The translations under genes were made by a program, and so were the position numbers. 28,110 nucleotides of DNA, taken from the NCBI GenBank assembly GCA_031292305.1, contig JARLHJ010000025.1, positions 1 through 28,110 of the forward strand, written 5' to 3'. This document shows positions 15,630-24,200 of this stretch, in pieces. Source of the stretch: Candidatus Babeliales bacterium. Lineage in GTDB: Bacteria; Babelota; Babeliae; Babelales; JABDEC01. Numbering within the stretch: position 1 is the stretch's first letter; each line of letters begins with the position of its first letter. The notes below the pieces were generated by a model. That model saw only the letters and a list, made by a program, of their open reading frames with translations. It was not told the origin of the DNA and made no database searches.

Positions 15630-17558
15630 CTAATGGTTATTTATATATATTTCATCTTGGTTACCTAAAGTGGTTACCAATTTAAAACCTTTAGATTCTA
15701 AAAACAATTTAAAACTTTCATCTGAATAATTGTTTTCTACAGAAATAGCATGTATATAAAATGAATCAAAATCTATAGATTTTAAAATTTCTAATTCCGC
15801 ACCTTCTGTATCTAAAGAAAGATAATCAACTTTAGTAATGTTATTCTCTCTTAAAATATTATTGATATTTAATGAAGGTACTTCTATAACATTACAACTT
15901 CCGCCATCTCTTGCAATCTCATTATTAAGTCGCACTAAGTGTCTTGGATCATAATTTCTTACCATTCCACTTAACATAGCTGGAGCACCATTTACTTCAA
16001 AGAATTTGACAATACCTTCTTCATTGGAAATACATGCATTTATACATTTACAATTTCTACACGATTTTAATTCTTTAAATTTATTTGGCAACGGCTCTAT
16101 GCAAATACCCGACCAATTAAGATTTTTCTCAAAATAATAACTATTGCTATGAGAGATGCCATCGAATGCACCGATATCTACAAATACACCATTCTTTTTA
16201 TTTTTAAAAACATGTTCATTTAAATATTTATCTTGGCCAACTTGGCTTGTATAATTTCTATATAAATAAAAATAATATGGTTCATTAATAACTTCTTCAG
16301 TTTTTAAAAGGCCAGATCTGCAAACTTGCATTGCCCAATCAAAATCTTCTCCGTAATATTTTTCAGGAAAATGAAATTGTATTGCCAAAGAACGCTTGAT
16401 CACATTTAAATGATTTGGTGGACGATAATAATTTTTTGCATCTTCTGAGTAGCTCTTATAGCGAAGTGAATGAATAAATCTTTTTGGACTAGACCCATTT
16501 GTAGTTATTGTCCCTACTAAACTTACACAATCCGGATTAGTTTTTAATTTATCATGCAACATTTTAATATAATCATCATGTACATCATCGTCATCATCTG
16601 CAAAACATGTATATTTACCTGAAGCTTGCTCTAATAAAGAATTTCTTTTTGTACCTACAGAAACTTCGCGGTTATCTTTATAATATAAAACTTCAACCTT
16701 ATCTTGCAGGCCTAAATCTTTAATTTGTTTATTTAATTTATTAAACAAATTTTCAAAAATGGATGCGCGTTCATCTAAAGTACAGATTAAAATAGATAAA
16801 TCTTTTGGTGTTCCGGAAATTAATTCTTCTTGAGTAAGATCAAAGTTATTCTTTTGTCTTGTAATAAATATACTTGTGTCTTGCGCATAAAAGTGTTGAT
16901 TTTTTTGATATAAATCATCCCAACTATTTTTACCCCACGCTGGGTGGTTATGCTGAATAATTACATCATTAATTACTTTTTCTTTTTTTAAAATCTTCGA
17001 AACTAAGGCTAATTCTACATTGCACTCAAATGCTTTATAAGCAGGATTATACACATATTTAAATCTGTCATAAAACTTTTTACCAATCACCGGTAAAGTA
17101 TTACATGCACCGCCTACATGGCCATCATTAAAATTTAAAACACCATCAAAATCTGCAAAGTTTTTTTGCATAGTTTCGATAATTATTTTATCAAAATTTC
17201 TTACAATTGGTTCCATATCATCACTGGCTACTAATAAAATATCAAAATCGCATTTTTCAATATCTTTGTTCACAGCTTCTACTTTTGAATTATTTTTACT
17301 AAAATAAAATTTTAAATTCGGATAACTCTGCAGGCGCTTGATCACATTTTCATTATTCATTGACGCATCATCTTCATCACATGTAATTAAAAATTCATAT
17401 GGATATTCAAATGACATGTTCTGATAATATTTATCTAAATTTTTTAAAAACTTTGCAGGTCTTGATCTTGTTGGCATCTTAATTAATAATTTAGGCATTT
17501 CTGCAAAATTATTAAGCGATATTAGTATTAAAATAATAGTTACTAAAACTTGTCTCAT
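15630..17558 (-). CDS. Exported three-domain protein: GT-A glycosyltransferase, GT2 glycosyltransferase, FkbM methyltransferase
   Basis: A 642-residue protein with a signal peptide ending near NFA (17-19) and an AAAGGT site. Residues 22-235 are a GT-A-like domain (LLIKMPTRSRP, then ASDD at 111-114 in the DxD position, then EDW-like acceptor elements weakly kept). Residues 252-432 are a second GT2 domain: LSILICTLDER, FADDDDD at 319-325, and YGEDFDWAMQ with the catalytic-type Asp. Residues 437-642 are an FkbM methyltransferase: SQVGQD (438-443), the SAM-binding FVDIGAFDG (459-467), IEP (487-489) and SLDTEGAELEIL (581-592). FkbM enzymes O-methylate sugars and other hydroxyls. The protein could add two sugars and cap the chain with methyl. 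Joining GT and FkbM in one exported chain is unusual. Confidence 0.82.
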   Translation of the reverse strand: MRQVLVTIILILISLNNFAEMPKLLIKMPTRSRPAKFLKNLDKYYQNMSFEYPYEFLITCDEDDASMNNENVIKRLQSYPNLKFYFSKNNSKVEAVNKDIEKCDFDILLVASDDMEPIVRNFDKIIIETMQKNFADFDGVLNFNDGHVGGACNTLPVIGKKFYDRFKYVYNPAYKAFECNVELALVSKILKKEKVINDVIIQHNHPAWGKNSWDDLYQKNQHFYAQDTSIFITRQKNNFDLTQEELISGTPKDLSILICTLDERASIFENLFNKLNKQIKDLGLQDKVEVLYYKDNREVSVGTKRNSLLEQASGKYTCFADDDDDVHDDYIKMLHDKLKTNPDCVSLVGTITTNGSSPKRFIHSLRYKSYSEDAKNYYRPPNHLNVIKRSLAIQFHFPEKYYGEDFDWAMQVCRSGLLKTEEVINEPYYFYLYRNYTSQVGQDKYLNEHVFKNKKNGVFVDIGAFDGISHSNSYYFEKNLNWSGICIEPLPNKFKELKSCRNCKCINACISNEEGIVKFFEVNGAPAMLSGMVRNYDPRHLVRLNNEIARDGGSCNVIEVPSLNINNILRENNITKVDYLSLDTEGAELEILKSIDFDSFYIHAISVENNYSDESFKLFLESKGFKLVTTLGNQDEIYINNH

Positions 17559-17627
17559 TTTTTACCTTTATTTTTAATCTCGTTAATAGCGGCTGACGGC
17601 CATAGTTCTGGTGTGACGGCTGGAATG

Positions 17628-17655
17628 CCAGAGTAAGCTTTGACACTTACTCTGG
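17628..17655. repeat. 10-bp stem, 8-base loop hairpin between two glycosyltransferase genes
   Basis: CCAGAGTAAG (17628-17637) is the exact reverse complement of CTTACTCTGG (17646-17655). It lies downstream of the SunS-like gene and upstream of the three-domain gene on the minus strand. No U-tract follows, so it is a weak terminator candidate and may be an RNA processing site or an interspersed palindrome. The surrounding 17580-17660 is noticeably richer in G+C than its neighbours. Confidence 0.45.
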
Positions 17656-17681
17656 AGTATAGAACAAACAAGTCTAATTAT

Positions 17682-18947
17682 TTATGCGTGATTAGGCATT
17701 ACAGGAAAACTCAATTTAGTTAACTCAGCTTTAGTAAGCTCATCAAGTAAATATTTATTTTTCTTATCCATATATAGTTTTAAATTATTATATAAATAAA
17801 TTAGATTAGGTTTAGCTTCAATTGCTTTACGTGTAGCGTGTTCACCTAATTCAAATTCTCCCATATACCAAGCTACTTTACTTAATACTTCATATCTGGT
17901 GAATTCATATATTTCTTTGTTTACAAATAAAACTTCATCTTTTGGATAAGGTAATTCTAATGCTAATCTTGCATATCTAAAACATAATGCATAATTTGAT
18001 GGCCAATGCATTTCTGCAATTTTTATTAAAGGTTCAGCTCTGTGTGGGCGCATATTATATGCCTTCATGTAATAATCATGGGCCATTGCTTTAGTGAATT
18101 TTGGATCAAAATCTGAAAGTGTATTGCAAAGACCGGCCATTCTATAATATGTTTCATAATTTTCTTCATCCCAACCAGGCAACTTAGAACGGATTTCATA
18201 ATATTTATATGCATTATGTAAATCATGTAAACATTCATATGTTTGCGCTAAATAAAATGCACTTCTTGAATCTTGTGGGTTTTTTTGTACTTCACGTAAT
18301 AATAATTCTGAATCACGTTTCCAACGTTTTGCCGATGCTTCAATACCAGTAGATCTAGGTCTATAATCAAAACAAACACTTACAGGAATTTTAGTCATAG
18401 AAGGTGAAGCTATAACTTCATGCACAACACCTGCAAAACGTAAGTTTGCTTTTGTTCTTAATAGACGACCATGATAAAAATCATCTGTATTATTATTAAG
18501 TCTAATTAAATATAAGTTATTAAAATCATGGATATTTTGCTTGCAGAAATTTACTAATTCAACCCCATTTTGTAAATACCATTCAGCATCTGGCATAATT
18601 GTAAATACAGAATTCGGGAATTTTTCTTTAGCCAAATCAAGAGCTCGATTTCTTGAAGTAGCAAAATCTATAAAAGGCTCTTGGGTAATGTATGCATTTG
18701 CAATTTTATTCTTTTCAAAAAAATCTTGTGCATTTGCCATAGTTTTATCTGTTGAACCTGTATCATAAACGAAAAAGGAATCTATGCCTGATTTTACAAA
18801 AGGCTCTAATGTTGGAACGATTACAGATTCTTCATCCTTAACCATTATTACTACTACTAATAAAGGATCATTTTTCATATCACTAATTGGTGCATCACCA
18901 TATAGAATTGAGCATATAAAAATTAAACTTAGAAATATTTTATTCAT
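17682..18947 (-). CDS. Exported SunS-like family 2 glycosyltransferase with TPR-like C-terminus
   Basis: A 421-residue protein with a signal peptide ending at LYG (15-17) and an AAGGG site. Residues 29-215 are a GT2 domain of the type found in SunS: VVIMVKDEE (32-40), FVYDTGSTDKT (59-69), DFATSRNRALDLA (94-106) and MPDAEW (118-123) in the metal-binding position. Residues about 215-400 are helical repeats of TPR type, seen in SRSAFYLAQTYE, AYKYYEIR, NYETYYRMAGLC and APHRAEPLIKIAE-like segments. This arrangement is known in enzymes that glycosylate peptides or cell-surface glycans, with the TPR part binding the acceptor. The exact acceptor is unknown. It ends the minus-strand half of the island. 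Confidence 0.82.
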   Translation of the reverse strand: MNKIFLSLIFICSILYGDAPISDMKNDPLLVVVIMVKDEESVIVPTLEPFVKSGIDSFFVYDTGSTDKTMANAQDFFEKNKIANAYITQEPFIDFATSRNRALDLAKEKFPNSVFTIMPDAEWYLQNGVELVNFCKQNIHDFNNLYLIRLNNNTDDFYHGRLLRTKANLRFAGVVHEVIASPSMTKIPVSVCFDYRPRSTGIEASAKRWKRDSELLLREVQKNPQDSRSAFYLAQTYECLHDLHNAYKYYEIRSKLPGWDEENYETYYRMAGLCNTLSDFDPKFTKAMAHDYYMKAYNMRPHRAEPLIKIAEMHWPSNYALCFRYARLALELPYPKDEVLFVNKEIYEFTRYEVLSKVAWYMGEFELGEHATRKAIEAKPNLIYLYNNLKLYMDKKNKYLLDELTKAELTKLSFPVMPNHA

Positions 18948-18981
18948 AGGTACCCTTAAATTTTAATAACGGTTAGCGTTC

Positions 18982-19007
18982 CCAGCATAGCTACTAGCGA
19001 AGCCTGG
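18982..19007. repeat. Imperfect intergenic palindrome, possibly an interspersed repeat
   Basis: CCAG and CTGG ends flank a partly self-complementary centre (TAGCTACTAGC). Read on the minus strand it resembles the centre of the palindrome at 25702-25750: both have CCAG, then CTTCG, then a CTA-containing core, then GG. It is richer in G+C than the flanks. Homology of the two is suggestive only. Confidence 0.3.
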
Positions 19008-19149
19008 TAAAACATGTCACAATTTTTAACATTTTTTAAAAACGTTGTCCACAAACTTAATACAAAATAACTAAGTATTGTTTTTTGAAAAAAACATTTG
19101 CTAATCTAAAACTAATAATTTTTAAAAATAGTTTTATTAAAGGAGAAAA

Positions 19150-20124
19150 ATGGTAAACAAAAAATTAATGGTAGTACTAATTTTATTAGCAACTCAGTAT
19201 GTAAGCGCGGTTGAAAGCGAAACGATTGAAGAAATAGAAATTGTAACAAACCCAGACTTCGTAGAAAAAAAATATGATAGAGACTTAGAAAAAGAGCAAC
19301 TAAAAGCAGATCAACAAAAAGTCCAACATCAATTTAGTGTCTTAGATCAAAAAAGAACCGATTTAATTAATCAAAATAAAATAATACAAGATAAAACAAA
19401 TCACCTTAAACAATTAGAAGAAAGTCTAAAAACAAAAGAATTTAACTTAAACGATAAAACAAAAAAAGCAGCTTCACATGAGGCGGATTTAAAAACCCGT
19501 GAACAAAGAACAATTGCTTTGCAAAATGATTTAACAGCAAAAGAACATCATTTAAAAAATACTGAACAAAAATTAATATCACAGGAAAATCATTTAAAGC
19601 AGCAAGAAAAACATTTTAAAGACAAAGAACAGAAATTAGCTACTCGTGAAGCACATCTTAAAACCTTAGAACATAAAATAATTTCGGAACAAAATACTTT
19701 AAAAAATAAAGAAACTCACCTACATAATCTAGAACAAAAATTATCTGCACATGAAAATAGTTTAAAAACTAAAGAATCTAATTTAAAAGCGCATGAACAA
19801 AAATTAGCTGCTCAAGAAAATAGCCTAAAAGCTCATGAGCATAAAATAAAACAAGAAGAAAACAAACTAACAGCTCATGAAAAAGAATTAAAAGTACAAG
19901 AACTAAATCTAAAAAACATAGAACAAAAGTTAGCAACTTTAGATGAAGAATTAGTAGTCGTAAATGAAAAGCAAAAAGAACATGCGAAACATTTAGAAGA
20001 AAAACAAATGCATTTACATAAAAAACAGACATATGTTGATAATATGATTAATGAACTAGAAGGCAAAGTTAAAATCAAAAGAACTAATGAACGCCATGCT
20101 AGAACCAAATCAACTTTAAGATAG
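19150..20124 (+). CDS. Exported long coiled-coil protein with heptad-scale repeats
   Basis: A 324-residue protein with a signal peptide ending near VSA (18-20) and an AAAGGAG site. Residues about 45-300 are one continuous coiled coil rich in Lys, Glu, Gln and His, built of degenerate 7- and 14-residue units of the kind LK..EQKL...EN.. (EQKLISQEN, EQKLATRE, EQKLSAHEN, EQKLAAQEN, EQKLATLDE). There is no Cys and no Pro-rich break, so it should be a rod tens of nanometres long. The basic tail (KIKRTNERHARTKS) could bind nucleic acid or acidic surface polymers. I know no enzyme domain here. A spacer, filament or host-contact role is possible. A strong terminator follows, so it is probably a single-gene transcript. 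Confidence 0.7.
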   Translation: MVNKKLMVVLILLATQYVSAVESETIEEIEIVTNPDFVEKKYDRDLEKEQLKADQQKVQHQFSVLDQKRTDLINQNKIIQDKTNHLKQLEESLKTKEFNLNDKTKKAASHEADLKTREQRTIALQNDLTAKEHHLKNTEQKLISQENHLKQQEKHFKDKEQKLATREAHLKTLEHKIISEQNTLKNKETHLHNLEQKLSAHENSLKTKESNLKAHEQKLAAQENSLKAHEHKIKQEENKLTAHEKELKVQELNLKNIEQKLATLDEELVVVNEKQKEHAKHLEEKQMHLHKKQTYVDNMINELEGKVKIKRTNERHARTKSTLR

Positions 20125-20145
20125 TTTATTCTAAATCTACTTATT

Positions 20146-20175
20146 AAGGGGAGCTAATCACTCCCCTTTTGTTTT
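20146..20175 (+). terminator. Rho-independent terminator after the coiled-coil gene
   Basis: AAGGGGAG (20146-20153) pairs with CTCCCCTT (20161-20168) around a 7-base loop and is followed by a TTTTGTTTT tract. It lies about 20 bases after the coiled-coil stop. Confidence 0.88.
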
Positions 20176-20297
20176 GCTTATTGCCCAATAACCCCCAATT
20201 ATGTGAGACATAACTTACTTTTTATTATGATTTTGGACAGTTATAGCTAACATTTTTATCTATCAAACCTGAAAAGCCCAAGATTATTATTTTCTAA

Positions 20298-20325
20298 TGG
20301 ACATATTTTGAAATTTTGCTATAAT
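20298..20325 (+). promoter_or_regulatory. Candidate sigma-70 promoter of the RING-finger gene
   Basis: TGGACA (20298-20303, one mismatch to TTGACA) and TATAAT (20320-20325) are 16 bases apart, with a TG one base before the -10 box (TGCTATAAT, an extended -10). It lies about 40 bases upstream of the preferred ATG, in a gap that follows a terminator, so it is well placed. Confidence 0.5.
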
Positions 20326-20364
20326 TAAATTTACTGGTTAGATCTGATGAAAATGGGGGATCTT

Positions 20365-21063
20365 ATGATATTTAAAAAATTATTTCTGGCTCTTTTTGCA
20401 AGTTTTGCTTTTTATTCAGCAACACCGACTTTGCCTATGGAAAATAGTTCTAATTTATCTGCTTTAGTTTCAACTATAAGAAATAAAGAAAAAGTAAAAG
20501 AAATTTTTAAAACGTTGATTTCAAATTTAACATTAAACGATTCAATAGATATAAAAAAAGGCGTATTATCCGGAACACTTACTGCTTTAATAATGATATT
20601 TTTTGGTACAGGAATAGGTGCCACAAATAATAGTAATCATCCTCAAGAATTTAAAATAGGTATGATTCTGATAAAAATATTTACCTTGGTTAAGCTATTG
20701 TACACAATCCCTATTGAAAAACGCCCCACAAACAGAATGTTATATGAGATAAGTCAGAGTATTGGTATTGCTGCTAGTTGGGTCACCTTATTCATTTTTT
20801 TAAACAGGTTAGTCAAATTTCATGATGATATCGATAATTATGTTTTCACTAAACACAATATGATTAAATTGTATTTAAAGTATAAACAAATGATTAAAAA
20901 TGCCGAAATCAATATTGAAGAAATTTGTTCTATATGTCGTGAAAATAATGATGCTAATTCTGTTACTCTTCTTTGTGATCACCAATTTCATAAAGACTGC
21001 ATAAAGTCTTGGCTAATTCAAAATTTCATTTGCCCAACTTGTAGGCATAAATTTGATGTATAA
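20365..21063 (+). CDS. Membrane-anchored RING-H2 finger protein (E3 ubiquitin ligase-like)
   Basis: A 232-residue protein when the ATG at 20365 is used; it follows GGGGGA and starts a typical signal peptide (residues 4-19). In-frame ATGs at 20347 and 20353 would add at most six residues. Two or three membrane segments lie at about 66-86, 98-114 and 133-150. The C-terminus is a complete RING-H2 finger: Cys188, Cys191, Cys204, His206, His209, Cys212, Cys223 and Cys226. The E2-contact residues of eukaryotic RING ligases are also present: Ile190 between the first Cys pair, Trp216, and Pro224 in CPTC. RING fingers recruit ubiquitin-loaded E2 enzymes. Bacteria lack classic ubiquitin, so a host target is likely. 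Whether the finger faces the host cytosol is unknown. The domain is probably of eukaryotic origin by transfer. Confidence 0.85.
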   Translation: MIFKKLFLALFASFAFYSATPTLPMENSSNLSALVSTIRNKEKVKEIFKTLISNLTLNDSIDIKKGVLSGTLTALIMIFFGTGIGATNNSNHPQEFKIGMILIKIFTLVKLLYTIPIEKRPTNRMLYEISQSIGIAASWVTLFIFLNRLVKFHDDIDNYVFTKHNMIKLYLKYKQMIKNAEINIEEICSICRENNDANSVTLLCDHQFHKDCIKSWLIQNFICPTCRHKFDV

Positions 21064-21089
21064 GAAATAATATTTTTTTATTTGGATTG

Positions 21090-21133
21090 TCCTTCGACTC
21101 GTTAACACTCTCTAAGGATGTGTTGAGGGAGGA
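21090..21133. repeat. Possible interspersed palindromic element upstream of dnaE
   Basis: CCTTCGACTCG ... CTCTAAGGATG ... TTGAGGGAGG reads like a worn copy of a palindromic intergenic element common in bacteria, with CCTTCGAC, AGGATGA and GGAGGGA blocks. I recognise the pattern from memory only. The sequence stands out by its G+C content in an A+T-rich gap. Confidence 0.3.
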
Positions 21134-21267
21134 ATTTGTTTTACTTAAGGGTAACTAACATATTAAATTGCACACTATTGATATAATTTAAATTGCGAAA
21201 TTTTGCTTATCTGCTAAATTATTCAATACTACAAACTCTCTTTAACCAAACAAGATAAATTTTATTA

Positions 21268-24200
21268 ATGGAAAAACATTTTACCCACCTGCACGTGCAT
21301 AGTGAATTTTCGCTTTTAGACGGGGCGATAAGTCTTGACAAACTTATAGAGTTTGGCAAAAAAAATGCTTTAAAAGCGCTATGTATTTCTGACCATGGTA
21401 ATATATTTGGTGCAGTAAAGTTTTTCCAAAAATGTAACAAGGCTGGGATAAAGCCAATTTTGGCAATAGAAGCATATCTAACTGAAGATGCAAACATTAA
21501 ATCGGTAGAAAATAAGTATTACCATTTAATAATTATTGTGCAGAATGCTACAGGCTATAAAAATTTATGTAAATTAATCTCGTTTTCTTATCAACACGGT
21601 TTTTATTTTAAACCACGTATAGATTATAAAATATTAGAACAACATTCAGAAGGTTTAATAGTAACTACAGCTTGCTTGGGTGGACATATACCCCAATTGC
21701 TAATGAAGAATAATAATGCAGAAGCTGAAAAAATGATTGATTGGTATTTGCGTGTTTTTGGGCCAGATAGGTTTTACTTTGAAGTACAACCAGAAGATCA
21801 AAAAGAGCAGCAAATATTAAATCAGAAGTTATTTGAATGGGGCGCAAAAAAAGGCGTACAAGTTGTAGCCACTTCAGATTGCCATTATGTAAATGAAGAA
21901 GATAGAGAAGCTCATGAAATAATGCTTTCTATACAAACACATGCAAAAATTGATGACCCTAACAGATTTACATTTGGTGAGTGCCGTGCATTTATGCGCA
22001 CACAATCACAGATGCTTGAAATTTTTAAAGACCATGAAGAAGTCATTTGGAATTCTGGCAAAATTGCAGATATGTGCGATTTTAATTTTGAACTGGGAAA
22101 ACTTTTTTTCCCTAAATTCGAAATACCTGAAGAACATACAACAGAATCTTATTTTAAACATTTAAGCCAAATTGGTTTTGATAAATTATTAGAAAATGAA
22201 AGATTTCCTAAAGAAGAAAAAGAGCATTATCAGGCTCGCCTTGATTTAGAAATTAATTTAATTATTAAAATGGGATTTATAGGTTATTTTTTAGTAGTTA
22301 GTGATTTTATACAATGGTCACGTAAAAATGGAGTTCCTGTTGGACCCGGTCGTGGTTCTGCAGCAGGTTCATTGGTTGCTTGGGCATTAGAGATTACTAA
22401 TATAGATCCAATTAAATATAATCTTCTTTTTGAACGATTCTTAAACCCTGAACGTGTGTCGATGCCTGATATAGATATTGATTTTTGTATTGAAGGCAGA
22501 GAGCGCGTAATTCAATATATACGTGACAGATATGGGCACGATAAAGTTTGCCAAATAATAACCTTTGGTACAATGATGGCCAAGGGAGTAATTAAAGACG
22601 TGGCTCGTGTATTAGGATTCCCATTTGAAGATTCTAATGCTTTAACAGATTTAATACCCGACACATTAAAAATTTCTATTACCGACAGCATAGAACAAGA
22701 ACCTAAATTAAAAAATTTAATTGATTCAAACCCCAAAGTAGCTCATATGATAAATATAGCTTTAAAACTTGAAGGGCTTACGCGACATGCTTCTAAACAT
22801 GCAGCGGGAATTGTAATATCACCAGAACCAATTGAAGAAATATTGCCTCTGTTTGTACCGACCAAAAGTACTGAATTAGTAACACAATATGCAATGACAG
22901 AACTTGAAGCACTAGGCTTTTTGAAAATCGATTTGTTGGGATTAAAAAACCTTACTTTAATTGACAAGGCTCTTAAGTTAATAGAGAAGAATCACAATAT
23001 AAAAATTGATATTGATAAAATACCACTTGATAACCCTAAAGTTTATGAATTATTGGGGCTTGGAAAAACATCAGGTGTGTTTCAATTAGAATCTGATGGC
23101 ATTAAAGATGTATTGCGTAGATTAAAAGCTGAAAAATTTGAAGATATTATTGCAGTAAACGCTCTTTACAGACCGGGGCCATTAGGCTCTGGAATGGTAG
23201 ACGATTTTATAGAACGTAAACACGGCAGACAAAAAATTGAATATTTATTTCCTGAACTTGAAGATGTTTTAAAAGAAACAAATGGCGTTATTGTTTATCA
23301 AGAACAGGTAATGAAAATTGCGTCTACAATTGCAGGCTATTCTTTGGGTGAATCTGATTTACTACGCCGAGCAATGGGTAAGAAAAAAGCTGAAGAGATG
23401 GCAAAGCAACGTGCCATATTTATGGAGAAAGCACAAACACGTGGTTTTAATCCACAAAAAGCTAAACAACTTTTTGATTTAATGGAATATTTTGCTGGGT
23501 ATGGTTTTAACAAATCTCACTCTGCTGCATATGCTTTAATTGCTTATCAAACGGCATATTTAAAATCTAATTACCCTGCTGAATTTATGGCATGTTTAAT
23601 TTCTTTAGAAGCTTCTGATGCTGATTCAATGGTTAAATACCTTGATGAAGCTAAAGGCATGGGAATTGAAATATTGCCACCTGATATTAACCAGTCTGAT
23701 ATTTGCTTTACTGTGCCTATAAGCAGTTCAGGCCCGAATAAAAAAATATTATTTGGATTACAGGGAATTAAAAGTGTAGGGCTTGCTTCACTTGAAAATA
23801 TTTTAATTGAACGCGCCAAAAAACCTTTTACAGATATAATGGATTTTTGTTTTAGAATTGATTTGCGAACTTCAAACAAACGTGTAATTGAAAATTTAAT
23901 TAGCGCAGGCGCACTAGATAGACTGCCTGGCAATAGAGCACAAAAATATGCAGAAGTTCAAAAGATAATGGATATTGCTGCAGACAAAAAAAAGGCAGCT
24001 TTAACGGGCCAAATGGGATTGTTTGAAATGACCAAAAAACCTGGTGATACAGCTGTGGAGATGCATGCGTTTCAGCAAAAGGATGATTGGACCATACAAG
24101 AAAAGTTAGAAAAAGAAAAAGAAGTAATTGGTTTTTATTTAAGCTCACATCCTTTGGACACATATCAAGAATTAAAATGGCTCAATGTATCATCTTTTGA

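Noticed and set aside
19045-19053. TTGTCCACA, one mismatch from a DnaA box, in the gap before the coiled-coil gene
   Set aside because: It is a single site without neighbouring boxes, and no dnaA or dnaN lies nearby, so there is no support for an origin.
19440-19960. DNA-level repeats of about 21 and 42 bases
   Set aside because: They follow the heptads of the coiled-coil protein and do not form an independent repeat element.
21182-21187. TATAAT upstream of dnaE
   Set aside because: No acceptable -35 element at normal spacing, and such hexamers are frequent by chance in DNA of this composition.
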